Shown: positions 17,483 through 26,720 of the stretch, piece after piece | How the letters are laid out: each line of letters begins with the position of its first letter | Numbering within the stretch: position 1 is the first letter of the stretch | DNA from: CAWCUU01 sp963798855 | Lineage (GTDB): Bacteria; Gemmatimonadota; Gemmatimonadetes; Longimicrobiales; RSA9 | Assembly: GCA_963798855.1 (NCBI GenBank) | Contig: CAWCUU010000003.1 | Location: 434,001 to 498,000 of the forward strand | Reading direction: 5' to 3' | Length of the DNA stretch: 64,000 bases | The notes under the pieces: generated by a model | What the model was told of the DNA's origin: nothing | Database searches by the model: none | The model's input: the letters and a program-made list of their open reading frames with translations, nothing else | Translations under genes and position numbers: made by a program

Positions 17483-18157
17483 TCAGAGGCGGTCGGGCAC
17501 TGGCTCCACGCAGGCGGGGGTGTCGTTACGGGGGTCGTTCACGAGGGTGGAGACGGGGATGGCTTCGAGGTCCTCGTCGCGCGAGTAGGGACGGAGCAGC
17601 GCGCGCAGCGCGGGCGTGGCGGCGTCGGGATCGAGCCAGCCGTGCCGGGCATCGCCTTCCAGGATGACCGGCATGCGGTCGTGGATCGGCCGAACGAGGT
17701 CGCACGGCGTGGTCGTGAGAATGGTGCAGGAGAAGAGCGGCTCCTGGCCGGAGGGAGCCCAGCGCTCCCACAGTCCGGCGAAGGTGAAGGGGTGCCGGTC
17801 GCGGCGACGGATGTGGAACGGCTGCTTCACCGTCCCATCGCGCTTCCACTCATAGAAGCCGTCGGCCGGGATCAAACAGCGACGCGCGGCGAAGGCGTCG
17901 CGGAACGCGCGCAGCGAATGGGCGGTCTCGGAACGGGCGTTGATCATGCGGGCGGCGCCGCGGGGGTCGGCCGCGGAGAAGGGCACGAGGCCCCATCGGA
18001 AGCGGGCACAGCGGAGCCCCTGTCGGCCGCGTCCGACCGCGATTACATGCTGGGTCGGCGCAATGTTGTAGCGGGGCGCATAGTCGTCTGGGATTTCGAC
18101 ACCGAGCTCGTCACGGAGCGCTTCGGCGTCGACCGCGAGGCTGAAGCGGCCACACAT
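17483..18157 (-). CDS. yedK: SRAP protein (HMCES/YedK): abasic-site shield
   Basis: 224 residues. The SOS-response-associated peptidase fold links its catalytic Cys2 covalently to abasic sites in single-stranded DNA, protecting replication forks. All hallmarks are present: MCGRFSL start, RYNIAPTQ, the Asn in INARSET, Glu in GFYEW and His in IHDRMPV. The Met must be removed to expose Cys2, which fixes the start at 18157. It continues the DNA-repair content of the first 18 kb. Confidence 0.96.
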   Translation of the reverse strand: MCGRFSLAVDAEALRDELGVEIPDDYAPRYNIAPTQHVIAVGRGRQGLRCARFRWGLVPFSAADPRGAARMINARSETAHSLRAFRDAFAARRCLIPADGFYEWKRDGTVKQPFHIRRRDRHPFTFAGLWERWAPSGQEPLFSCTILTTTPCDLVRPIHDRMPVILEGDARHGWLDPDAATPALRALLRPYSRDEDLEAIPVSTLVNDPRNDTPACVEPVPDRL

Positions 18158-18310
18158 GCCGGTCGTTTCCTTGCGTCGGTTCGAGAGGTTGCACCTCGAG
18201 GCAAGCTCCGGCGGCCCGCGGCGCCGGTCAAGCCCATCTCAACGAGATGAGCGCGGCGCCCGTCATTGGCGGAATGTACGCGCCACGCCGCGGCGGAGGC
18301 GACACGGTTA

Positions 18311-18424
18311 CACTGGCCGCACCGCCGCTTCAACTACTTTCGCCTGCACAACTGGACGGGCTACATCGCCCTTGGCCTGACGCTTCTGCACCCTTCGATC
18401 CTGCTCTTCTCCCGGGAGGCCGGC
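18311..18424 (+). pseudogene. Remnant of a haem-binding membrane protein (ferric-reductase-like)
   Basis: The 18158-18486 gap has no intact gene. One reading frame spells RFNYFRLHNWTGYIALG followed by LTLLHPSILLF, a membrane helix with two His spaced as in ferric-reductase-like or cytochrome-b helices. The similarity stops abruptly at a GAGGCCGGCTTCGCCG repeat. No start with a ribosome site and no further helices follow, so it is read as a decayed fragment. A short functional peptide is not excluded. Confidence 0.4.
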
Positions 18425-18486
18425 TTCGCCGCCCCCGCGAAAGCTGGGCGCGGCCGCCGAGGCGGCGTAGTCGCTTCGGGTGGTTC

Positions 18487-19641
18487 CTATGACCCACTAC
18501 CGTACCCCGTCAGCTCGACGTAGCCGACCGCGGTGATCTCGCCCTCCGGCGCCACGCCACGCGCCGTGACGGCGCCCTCCCAGTAGAGGAAGGCCAGATC
18601 GAGCTCCTGGTCGAGGGCGCGTGGTCGCACGCGTAGCGACAGCCTGCGCGAGGGCACCTCCACGACCCAGCCCAATGGATAGGTCACACCGGACGCAGGG
18701 CTCCGCCATTCACCGGTCGCCCGCACGCGGACGTCGCCCGAGCCGAGAGTCGATACCGAGCCGTCGGGCGCGATCCACGATCCGGCACTGTACGGAGATT
18801 CTCCTTCCTTCCGCCGCAGGCGGTAGTACATCAGCTCCGCGCCATCGGAGAGCTGGAGCGCGAACCAGTCCCAGCCGACTTCGCCAGAGGAGAGCGAGCT
18901 GGTCCCCCATTCCCGGTCCATCCATGCGAGGCCGTTGACCCGGAAGGTGCCCTCCACGGTGCGCAGCGTGCCGCGCGCCGGCATCCGCGTCAGGGAGTAG
19001 TAGTACGACGCGTTGCCGGGCTCCGGGCCCTTGCGACTCAGCCCTCGCTCGCCCTCGAGCACCGGAGGCTTGAGGCTTCCGAGAACCAGATCGAGCGAAA
19101 CCTCGCCCTGCGTCGCCCTCAGCCGCAGCGGCGGCGTTCCCGGCGTCGTCGGCACCTGGCCCGCGGCCCCCGCCGGCAGCGCGCTCACGCTCCAGTCCTC
19201 GACCCAGACGCGCAGCGGGTTCGCCTGCGCTCCCGCCAGACCCTGGGCGCCGCGGGCGAATCGCTCGTGCGCGCTGAACGAATCCCGCGCGACATCGGTC
19301 ACGGCGAAGTGTGCCATGAAAGCGTCCTCGGCCGCCCAGGCCAATGCGCGCGCGGGCCGGGATGCGGCGAGCGCGCTGCGGAAGAACGTCAGCTCGAAGC
19401 CGAAGGCGCGGCCGTCCGGCGCCGTCAGGTTACCCGTGAAGTACCACCACTCGGTGCGGTAGCCCGGGTGCGGGCCGTGATCCGCAGGGAACGACAGTGG
19501 ACGGGGTGCGAACGCCCTGAGATAGCCGCTGTCGGACGCGGAAAGGGTGGAAACGACGTCGAGCCGCTCGCGCGGCGTCACGTCTCGCGCGCAGCCGATC
19601 GCCGCGAGAGCGGCGGCCAGCAACAGCGGCCGCAGTCTCAT
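18487..19641 (-). CDS. AttH/CrtC-like lipocalin-fold lipoprotein
   Basis: 384 residues with lipobox AAIGC (Cys17). The family signature is HPGYRTEWWYFTGNL near residue 60, plus FELTFFRSA, FMAHFAVTD, WMDREWGTSS and GWDWFALQL, as in hydroxyneurosporene hydratase (CrtC)-like and AttH proteins. AttH is the lipocalin-like partner of the AttEFG ABC system. Here it follows an ABC ATPase and permease and overlaps the permease stop (ATGA), the AttEFGH layout. It is probably anchored in the periplasm, where it binds a hydrophobic ligand handled by the transporter. Confidence 0.9.
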   Translation of the reverse strand: MRLRPLLLAAALAAIGCARDVTPRERLDVVSTLSASDSGYLRAFAPRPLSFPADHGPHPGYRTEWWYFTGNLTAPDGRAFGFELTFFRSALAASRPARALAWAAEDAFMAHFAVTDVARDSFSAHERFARGAQGLAGAQANPLRVWVEDWSVSALPAGAAGQVPTTPGTPPLRLRATQGEVSLDLVLGSLKPPVLEGERGLSRKGPEPGNASYYYSLTRMPARGTLRTVEGTFRVNGLAWMDREWGTSSLSSGEVGWDWFALQLSDGAELMYYRLRRKEGESPYSAGSWIAPDGSVSTLGSGDVRVRATGEWRSPASGVTYPLGWVVEVPSRRLSLRVRPRALDQELDLAFLYWEGAVTARGVAPEGEITAVGYVELTGYGSGS

Positions 19642-22235
19642 TCCTCCCTCAGAGCCTCGGCCGGGCGCGTACGCGCCATGCGCCACCCGGGATAGAGGCC
19701 GGCGAGCAGAGCCGCTACGATCGCGAGCGCGAGCGCCTGCGCCAGAACCGCCGGCGGCACGCTGAAGTGCAGCGTCCACCCGAAAGAGCGGCGGTTGATC
19801 ACGCGGACCATGACGAAAGCCATGGCGAGACCGAGTGGCAGCGACAGGAGCCCGGCGCAGAGGCCGACGAGGCCGGTTTCGGTCGTGATCAGGCGACGCA
19901 GCTCACCGCGCGTGATTCCGGTCGCGCGCAGAATGCCGAGCTCGCGACGCCGCTCGAGCTGCAGCGCCATCAGAGACGACAGCACGCCAATGAACGCGAC
20001 CAGGAAGGCGAGGAACCGCAGCACCGCGGTGATCGCGAAGGTGCGATCGAAGACCTGCAGCGAAGCTTCGCGCAGCGTCCGGTTGGAGCGGATCATGACG
20101 TCCTGCCCGGGCGCCGTACGAGAGCGCAGGCGAGCGACGAGCGTGTCGGCGGAAACCCCGACGGCGGCGTAAAGGCCGAGCGCCGATATACCGTCATCGC
20201 GCCACCAGCGCCGGTAGGTCCGGCTCGCCATGATCACGACACCCTGATCCGATCCGTAGTCGTAGAACACGCCGGCGACCGGGAAATCCCGCGCTCCCCG
20301 ATCGGTGTTCAGCCGCACGGCATCGCCGGTGCGCAGCCGATGCCGGTACGCGAACGGCTCCGAGACGATGACCGCGCCGCTGTCCTGAAAGGCCGGCCAG
20401 ACGGCGCGGCGGGCGCTCCGGAAGTCGAAGCCGCGCTCTCCACGGGCCCCAATGCCGAGCGCGACGACGCGGACGGGTCCCTCCGTCGAGCGCACCTGAA
20501 CCCCGCGATTCGTGCTCACATCGGCGACGCCCGGGGCGGCCAGCAGCCGCGCCACGAGCGCCGGATCGAGCTCCCCCTCGGTTCGGCTCGAGATCGAGCT
20601 GGGCGCGGATACGTAAACGTCGGCGCGCAGCGTGGTGCCGAGCCAGTGCTCCACCGTTCGGCGGAAGCTGCCGATCATGATGCCGAGCGCGACTGTGACG
20701 GACACCGCCACCGTCAGCGCCGCGATCGCCGGGGCCGTGCGGCTGAGGCGTGACGCGACGCCGCGCGCGGCCATGGCGCCCTGCAGCCCCAGGAGCCGAC
20801 GCAGCGGACGTCGCGCCGCCGCGAGAAGCCCGAGCGAGGCAACGGGCACGATCAAGGCCGCCCCCATCACGACGGCGAAGAGCCCGCCGAACGCGACCGG
20901 TATCGAGCGACCGGCGGCGCCGAGCACGATCACGCCGGCGACGCAGACCAGAGCACCGCCCGACCCGAGCCGCGGCGCCAGGCGGCGAAATCGCGCCTCC
21001 AGCACCGAGCGGGTGAGCGCCGCGCGCGGCGGCGACATCGTAGCCTCGAGGGCGGCTGGCAGCGTGGCGAGGATCGTGGCGGCCACGCCGAGCAGACCGA
21101 CGCCGAGCAGCGTCGACGCCGGCAGGGAAATGCCACGCACGGACACGACGAAGTAGAGGTCGTTGATCGTGCGCGTGACGAGACGGAGCAGCTGACCGGC
21201 GAGCAGTACGCCCAGGGCGAGGCCGATCGCCGACCCCACCGCACCGAGGAGCGCGCCCTCGCCGAGAATGAGCACGAAGATCTCGCGGCGCGTGACCCCG
21301 AGCGCTCGCAGCGTCCCGATCATCTCGCGGCGCTGCACGACGGAAAAGCTGGTGCTGTCGTAGATCAGGAACATCCCGAAAATCAGCGCCAGCAGGCTCA
21401 GTGCCGTCAGATTCAACGAGAAGGCGCGCGTCATCTGCACCACCGAGGTCGATCGTCCTGCCGCTGCGACGATCTCCGCGCCGGGAGGCAGGAGGCGTCG
21501 AGCGCGCATCCGCAGGGCGCCGCCCGCTTCGCCCGAAGGCAGGATCAGATCGATCCGGTCGAGTCGGCCCACCCTGTCGAGCAACTCCTGTGCGGTCGAG
21601 AGATCCGCGATCGCGACATCGCGCAAGCCCGCGCGATCGATCTCCGCCTCCGGCCTGAGCAGTCCGACCACCGTCAGGCTCCGCAGCCGCAATGCGACGC
21701 GGACGGTCAGCGTGTCGCCCGCTGCCACGCCGAGCCCCGCGGCCGTCTCCTGCGAGAGCAGCACCGCACCAGGAATCGTCAGCAGTTCGCCGAGCACACC
21801 CGACCCGACCGCCGGCGCCCCCCTTCCTGGCGCCGACTCCTCCGCCAGCGCCCCGGCGGGTCGTGGTGCGTATGGCCTGAAGTCGCCTTCCGCGAACGGA
21901 TCCACCCCCAGCACGTGCAGCGTTCGCGACGGCGGCCCCGGCACCGCCACGTAGCCCTCGACCACCGGCGCCGCCCGCCGCACACCCGCTTCGAGCCGCA
22001 GCCGGCGGTACACGGAGTCGGGGATCCCGGCGGTGCCCGCGACCACCTGGTCGGTCGTTCGGCCGGTCACCGCCTCCGTGGAGAGCGTGAAAGCCCGGCG
22101 TGCGCTGCCGTTCGCCAGGTGGATCGCCACCACGACGGCCACACCGAGGGCGACGCCGAGCACGGCCAGACCGAGCTGCCATGGGTGACGGGGGAGGTGC
22201 CGCAGCGTCGAGCGAAGGAGCACGCGCCGGGGCAT
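19638..22235 (-). CDS. FtsX-like ABC permease, two-module
   Basis: 865 residues. An N-terminal helix (WQLGLAVLGVALGVAVVVAIHLA) leads to a periplasmic MacB-like domain, then a three-helix FtsX core (LTALSLLALIFGMFLIYDSTSF, the ErrEMIGTLRALGVTRRE loop). A second module ends with LRFLAFLVAFIGVLSSLMAL, ERRRELGILRATGITRGEL and a final helix. Ten or so membrane spans in total. The permease is a fused equivalent of AttF plus AttG: such type VII ABC proteins transmit force or extract lipids and lipoproteins rather than import solutes. It lies eight bases after the ATPase gene. Confidence 0.93.
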   Translation of the reverse strand: MPRRVLLRSTLRHLPRHPWQLGLAVLGVALGVAVVVAIHLANGSARRAFTLSTEAVTGRTTDQVVAGTAGIPDSVYRRLRLEAGVRRAAPVVEGYVAVPGPPSRTLHVLGVDPFAEGDFRPYAPRPAGALAEESAPGRGAPAVGSGVLGELLTIPGAVLLSQETAAGLGVAAGDTLTVRVALRLRSLTVVGLLRPEAEIDRAGLRDVAIADLSTAQELLDRVGRLDRIDLILPSGEAGGALRMRARRLLPPGAEIVAAAGRSTSVVQMTRAFSLNLTALSLLALIFGMFLIYDSTSFSVVQRREMIGTLRALGVTRREIFVLILGEGALLGAVGSAIGLALGVLLAGQLLRLVTRTINDLYFVVSVRGISLPASTLLGVGLLGVAATILATLPAALEATMSPPRAALTRSVLEARFRRLAPRLGSGGALVCVAGVIVLGAAGRSIPVAFGGLFAVVMGAALIVPVASLGLLAAARRPLRRLLGLQGAMAARGVASRLSRTAPAIAALTVAVSVTVALGIMIGSFRRTVEHWLGTTLRADVYVSAPSSISSRTEGELDPALVARLLAAPGVADVSTNRGVQVRSTEGPVRVVALGIGARGERGFDFRSARRAVWPAFQDSGAVIVSEPFAYRHRLRTGDAVRLNTDRGARDFPVAGVFYDYGSDQGVVIMASRTYRRWWRDDGISALGLYAAVGVSADTLVARLRSRTAPGQDVMIRSNRTLREASLQVFDRTFAITAVLRFLAFLVAFIGVLSSLMALQLERRRELGILRATGITRGELRRLITTETGLVGLCAGLLSLPLGLAMAFVMVRVINRRSFGWTLHFSVPPAVLAQALALAIVAALLAGLYPGWRMARTRPAEALREE

Positions 22236-22243
22236 GGGTAAGG

Positions 22244-22915
22244 TCAGTCCGTCCGCGCCGGCTCGAGCCGACCATCGCGAAGCACGAGCGCACGGTCGGC
22301 GAGCTCGAGCACGTCCGGGCTGTGCGTGACCACCAGCATCGTCCGGCCCGGGGCACGGACGAGGTCGTCCAGCAACCCCAGCACCCGCGCCCCGGTCTCC
22401 CGATCGAGGTTGCCGGTCGGCTCGTCGGCGAGAATCAGCTCCGGCTCGTGCGCGAGCGCCCGCGCGATCGCTACGCGTTGCTGCTCGCCGCCCGAGAGCC
22501 GGTCCGGGTAGGAGCCGGCGCGGTCGCTCAGACCGACCCTCTCCAGCAGCTCGCGCACCCGATCCTCGGCGCCTTCGCGGCGGTTCAGCTCGAGGGGCAG
22601 CAGCAGATTCTCCTGCACCGTCAGCGTCGGCAACAGGTTGAAGAACTGGAAGATGAAGCCAATGTGGCGGCGGCGGAAAAGCGTCCGCCCATGCTCGCCC
22701 AGCTCATCGAGCCGCAGTCCCGCGACCTCGACCGTACCCTGGTCGGGATCGTCAATGCCGCTGATCAGGTTGAGCAGCGTCGACTTCCCAGAGCCGCTGG
22801 GTCCCAGGATCGCCACGGTCTGGCCGCGACCCACCTCGAGATCCAGCCCATCCAGCACCACGTGGCGGCGATCGCCCTCGACGAACGTACGCGAGAGACC
22901 TCTCAGTCGCAGCAC
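22244..22915 (-). CDS. LolD/MacB-type ABC transporter ATPase
   Basis: 223 residues with all ABC motifs: Walker A GPSGSGKST, Q-loop FIFQFFNLLPTLT, signature LSGGEQQRVAIARAL, Walker B LILADEPTGNLD and the H-loop VVTHSPDV. The FNLLPTLTVQENLLLPLELN stretch is typical of the LolD/MacB/AttE group that works with FtsX-like permeases. It lies 50 nt downstream of the TonB-type receptor on the same strand and powers the adjacent permease. Confidence 0.96.
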   Translation of the reverse strand: MLRLRGLSRTFVEGDRRHVVLDGLDLEVGRGQTVAILGPSGSGKSTLLNLISGIDDPDQGTVEVAGLRLDELGEHGRTLFRRRHIGFIFQFFNLLPTLTVQENLLLPLELNRREGAEDRVRELLERVGLSDRAGSYPDRLSGGEQQRVAIARALAHEPELILADEPTGNLDRETGARVLGLLDDLVRAPGRTMLVVTHSPDVLELADRALVLRDGRLEPARTD

Positions 22916-22965
22916 GACCTCGGAGGAGGAACGGGTGGAGCGGCTGGAGGGCGCGGAGGACGGGC

Positions 22966-25239
22966 TCAGAATCGAATGCCCACTCCGACGACGGGCACGA
23001 CCGGCAGCGCCGCCAGTGCCTGCGGCTGCGATTGCTCGCTGGCGTCGAAGTGATAGAACAGAGCATCACGCCGGTTCAGCGCGTTCAGCACCCGCAGGTA
23101 CGGGGTGAGGAATGCGTCTTCACCGAGCCAACTCACCATCCAGGTGTGCGAGAGCTCGCCGTCCACGCGCAGGTAGGGCTCATCGGGCGATCCGACCAGC
23201 TGCGGCGACGCCGGGTCGACGGCCGTCGACGCCATCACGCCGTCCAGCGCCGGACGTCCGCCGCCCGGTCCGCCTCCGGAGTCGCCCGGATGGATCGCCG
23301 TAAACGGCAGACCGGCGCCGTACGCGACGCGAACCTGGAAGCGACCGGCGGGGCCCGCGCTGCCCTGCAGCCCGGCGCTGACGAGATGGCGCCCCGAGAA
23401 GACGCGGTCGGAGCGATCGACCTCGACGCCGGCAGGCGTCTCACCGCCGCGCGGCCAAAGCCAGGCGAGCGAATAGCCGAGCCAGCCCTGGATGCTGCCG
23501 GTGCCGCGACGGATCCAGAAGTCCAGCCCGGAGGCCTGGTCCCGCCCGTCCGGATCCGTGGGAATCCCCTCATAGATCTTGTGGAATGCCTCGACGCCCA
23601 ACCGGACGCCGTCGGCGAGCTGCTGGTCGAGTGAGACCACGATGTGCGAGGCGGTCGCGACCGCGAGCAGATCGGTATAGACGTTCCCGGGCAGCGTCTG
23701 GTCGGCGTCCGGCGACGTCAGCACCGACTCGGGCGCGCGCACGTACTGGTGATACTGTCCGGCAGCGATGGTCAGCGCAGCGTTCTCGGACACCAGCCAC
23801 GTCGCCAGCAGCCGGGGCGCGAGGTGCGGGGCGGGCTCCGCCGCGAAGAGGTCGAAGCGGAGGCCACCACGCAGCCGGAGACGCGGAAGCGCCTGCCAGG
23901 AGCCGTCAATGTAGCCGCCGGTGACGTCGCCGCTGAGCGCATTGCCGCGGAGCAGCGAGTCGGGCGCCGGGCGCCGGAGCCAGGCCTGGTAGTCGAGCCA
24001 CTGGCGCTCGTACGAGCCGCCGTACTGAAGCTCGACAGCGCCGAGCTCCCGCGTCGCGTCGACGGCGGCGCGCATTCGGGTGACGGCCCCCTGCACCCAG
24101 AGATCCTCCGTTCCGACGATCGGGAGCCCCGTCGAGAAGCGGCCGCCGCCCAGCGTCACCTCCACATCGCCGCGATCCAGCGGCTGCAGATAACGGACGG
24201 AGCCGGCAATGTTGCCCCAGTGCGCGGGGCCGCGCTCGAGATCCTGCGCCTGGAGCCGGACGGATTCGCGGTTGCCGAACCCGGTCGCCGTGATCATGGC
24301 GCCCCCCTCAATGTGGCGGTCCAGCCGCAGCACGCCATCCAGGTAGCCGTAGGGGAACGCGTCGTTCTCGAACGCGCGCGCGCCGAGCCCATGCACGGTC
24401 CGACCGCTGATCAGGAAGCCCGCACCCGGACCGAGCGGCCCCTCCACCCGCGTGCGGGCGGAAAGCATGTCCACGTCCACCTGGCTGTGCATCGCGTCGC
24501 CGCGGGCGCCGCGGGTTCGCATGTCGAGAACGTAGGAGATGCCGCCGTCGTAGCGGGCGGGTGCGCCGCCGAGATAGAGGCGAGCCGAGCTGAGGATGTC
24601 GGCCTCGAAGGGTGCGATCAGGCCGCCCAAATGGAACGGCGCGTAGACGGGCGCCCCATCGAGCAGCACGAGCTTGAGGTCGGCCGCCGCGCCACGGACG
24701 TAGAGCACGTCCGACGGATCGACGCTCTCGCCGCTCGTCCCGGCGATATCGCCGAGACCGATCTCGACCATTCCGGGCGTGCTTTCGAGCGCCCGGACGG
24801 AGGCCTCCCCGAGCTCGGGAGCCGCAACCTGCACGGTGTCCATGTAGCTAGAGGATCGGTCAACCCTCGCCGTGATCGGAGGGAGCGCGACCGGTCTGAG
24901 CTGCAGCGCGAAGGTCAGCGAGAGCTGTCCTCCCGCCGGCACGGACACGTTGACTTCGAGGGGGGCGTGTCCGATATGGGAGGCGCGCAGCAGGCGATCG
25001 CCCGCCGGCACGTCGCTCAGCACGTAACGTCCGGCGTCGTCGGTCACCACCGTGATCCCCTGGCCCACGACCTCCACGGCCGCGAATGGCAGCGGAGGAC
25101 CATCGACGCCGCTCACGACCTGCCCGCGTACCACCCCCGTCGGCGCGGGCGCAGGGCCGGACGCCCGCGCCGCCACGCGCTGCACCGGTAGCGGAACCTG
25201 CAGCGCGATCACGGCGACTACCGACAGAAGGCTGGGCAT
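22966..25239 (-). CDS. TonB-dependent-receptor-like outer-membrane protein
   Basis: 757 residues. After a signal peptide, a carboxypeptidase-regulatory-like beta-sandwich (about 35-115, GVVRGQVVSGVDGPPLPFA) precedes a plug domain (about 130-235; VLYVRGAAADLKLVLLDGAPV, then ARYDGGISYVLDMRTRG). The rest is a beta-barrel ending in GVGIRF, with the C-terminal Phe used in barrel insertion. No clear TonB box was found. The start is ATG 25239 (MPSLLSVVAV); a longer frame runs back into the anti-sigma gene. The ligand is unknown; position suggests coupling to the ECF sigma switch and the ABC system. Confidence 0.9.
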   Translation of the reverse strand: MPSLLSVVAVIALQVPLPVQRVAARASGPAPAPTGVVRGQVVSGVDGPPLPFAAVEVVGQGITVVTDDAGRYVLSDVPAGDRLLRASHIGHAPLEVNVSVPAGGQLSLTFALQLRPVALPPITARVDRSSSYMDTVQVAAPELGEASVRALESTPGMVEIGLGDIAGTSGESVDPSDVLYVRGAAADLKLVLLDGAPVYAPFHLGGLIAPFEADILSSARLYLGGAPARYDGGISYVLDMRTRGARGDAMHSQVDVDMLSARTRVEGPLGPGAGFLISGRTVHGLGARAFENDAFPYGYLDGVLRLDRHIEGGAMITATGFGNRESVRLQAQDLERGPAHWGNIAGSVRYLQPLDRGDVEVTLGGGRFSTGLPIVGTEDLWVQGAVTRMRAAVDATRELGAVELQYGGSYERQWLDYQAWLRRPAPDSLLRGNALSGDVTGGYIDGSWQALPRLRLRGGLRFDLFAAEPAPHLAPRLLATWLVSENAALTIAAGQYHQYVRAPESVLTSPDADQTLPGNVYTDLLAVATASHIVVSLDQQLADGVRLGVEAFHKIYEGIPTDPDGRDQASGLDFWIRRGTGSIQGWLGYSLAWLWPRGGETPAGVEVDRSDRVFSGRHLVSAGLQGSAGPAGRFQVRVAYGAGLPFTAIHPGDSGGGPGGGRPALDGVMASTAVDPASPQLVGSPDEPYLRVDGELSHTWMVSWLGEDAFLTPYLRVLNALNRRDALFYHFDASEQSQPQALAALPVVPVVGVGIRF

Positions 25240-25303
25240 GTGGAAATTATAGCCGATCCGAGCGGCCAGTTCCACTCCGACCTGCGGTTCGGCGGTCGTC
25301 GAG

Positions 25304-26077
25304 CTAGGGCTCCACCCGGAAGACGATCTCGGTCGCGCTGCTGTCGACCGGCGGGCGCAGCAGCCGCAGAGCATCCCCCTGCTTCAGGAGCAGCGGATGG
25401 CCGTTCGCTCGAACGACGGCGCTCAGCGCGGAGCGAGGGATCAGGACCGTCAGATCTCCACCCTGCGCACCGCCGATCTCAATGTGGCCCTCGCCGGTGA
25501 TGAATTGCGCGTCCATCGCGGCACCGCTTGCGCGCACAACGCCGAGCGGGCCGTCGATGAGCCGCACGCGAACGGGCATTCCGGGCGCCGCGTTGAGGAT
25601 CGTGAAGTGCAACCTGCCGCCAAACGGCTGAACGGAGACCGCCGTAGAGGGCACATTCGCTTCGGGCGCGGGCGCCGGCGCCGCGGGAGCCGCGGCCTCC
25701 GGGGCCGGTTGGAGCAGCGACCGCGCATCGTTCCACAGGTCGATGGCGAGGCGGCGCAGGGGCGACCCGGGCAGCGCCGCCGCCGCGGCCGCGCTCACGA
25801 AGACGAGCAGCACGGCGGCACGAGCGAGCACCCGGCGCGCCAACGCCGTGCGCTGCATCCAGCGGAAGCGGGTGATCGACTCCGGCTCGAGGTCGGGAGC
25901 CGAGACGTCGATCCGCGATACGAGCAGCGAGAGCCGCTCCGAGGCACGACGCAGCTCGCCGACCTCGGCGGTGCAGGTCGGGCAGCCGGCGAGGTGCTCC
26001 GCGACCCTGTCCTGCTCGGTCGCGGTCAACTCGCCGTCGAGGTACGCCTGTAGCGTGCCCTCACTCGTGTGACTCAT
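25304..26077 (-). CDS. Zinc-finger anti-sigma factor
   Basis: 257 residues. The N-terminal ZAS domain has the His-x3-Cys-x2-Cys motif (HLAGCPTC, about residues 28-35) that docks the partner sigma factor. One membrane span follows (VLARAAVLLVFVSAAAAAAL, about 83-102), placing a Pro/Ala-rich linker and a periplasmic domain outside, where a signal would be sensed. The start overlaps the sigma gene's end by 17 nt with GAGGCAG upstream of the ATG. Confidence 0.88.
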   Translation of the reverse strand: MSHTSEGTLQAYLDGELTATEQDRVAEHLAGCPTCTAEVGELRRASERLSLLVSRIDVSAPDLEPESITRFRWMQRTALARRVLARAAVLLVFVSAAAAAALPGSPLRRLAIDLWNDARSLLQPAPEAAAPAAPAPAPEANVPSTAVSVQPFGGRLHFTILNAAPGMPVRVRLIDGPLGVVRASGAAMDAQFITGEGHIEIGGAQGGDLTVLIPRSALSAVVRANGHPLLLKQGDALRLLRPPVDSSATEIVFRVEP

Positions 26078-26558
26078 CGTCTGCCTCTCGTGCCTCGTAC
26101 AACCGGGCGAACTTCTTCAGTGCTCTTGCGATCAACGTGCCAACGGAGCCCGGCGCGACATCGACCGTTTGCGCGATCTCCTTATAGCTGAAACCTTCCT
26201 CCCGCAGCAGCAAAAGCTGCCGATCCCTCTCGGGTAGCCGATCCAGCACTTCGCGAACCCCCTCGATGCGCTCGATCTTCTCCGCCTGCTCATCCGGTCG
26301 CAGCACGCTCTGCGGCGGGCTGTATCGACCGGTCAGCAGGCGACGTCGCCGCTCGGAGCTACGCGCCGCATCGCGGACCAGATTCGTCGCGACCGTGAAC
26401 ACCCAGGGCCGGACCTCCTCTTCCGGGAGACTCTGGCGCAGCAGCCGGACGAAACTCTCCTGAGCGATGTCCTGTGCGACGTCCGCGTCTCCGGTCAGCC
26501 TCTGGAGGTACCGAAACAGGGCGGGATAGAGTCTTTGGAACGTCGCATCGAAATCCAC
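26061..26558 (-). CDS. ECF-family RNA polymerase sigma factor
   Basis: About 165 residues with only region 2 (FQRLYPALFRYLQRLTGDADVAQDIAQESFVRLL, the -10 recognition part) and region 4 (LDRLPERDRQLLLLREEGFSYKEIAQTV, the -35 helix-turn-helix). The reading frame has no ATG. I place the start at GTG 26558 (VDFDATF); the next upstream in-frame GTG at 26654 would add 32 residues that do not resemble a sigma factor. Paired with the following anti-sigma gene, it probably controls this operon. Confidence 0.88.
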   Translation of the reverse strand: MDFDATFQRLYPALFRYLQRLTGDADVAQDIAQESFVRLLRQSLPEEEVRPWVFTVATNLVRDAARSSERRRRLLTGRYSPPQSVLRPDEQAEKIERIEGVREVLDRLPERDRQLLLLREEGFSYKEIAQTVDVAPGSVGTLIARALKKFARLYEAREADDESHE

Positions 26559-26720
26559 GGATTTCAGTCTCGTCGCTATGCATGGAACGTCCACCGCTCC
26601 GCTTTTCTGACACCACCCCCGGCCCAGGGGGTCCTTCGTTGACTGCGGCGGCACGGACCGCCAATCCTAGCGGACGGGCCGCTACCTCGCCCGTCGCTCA
26701 CTGCAACCGGAGCAACGCGC

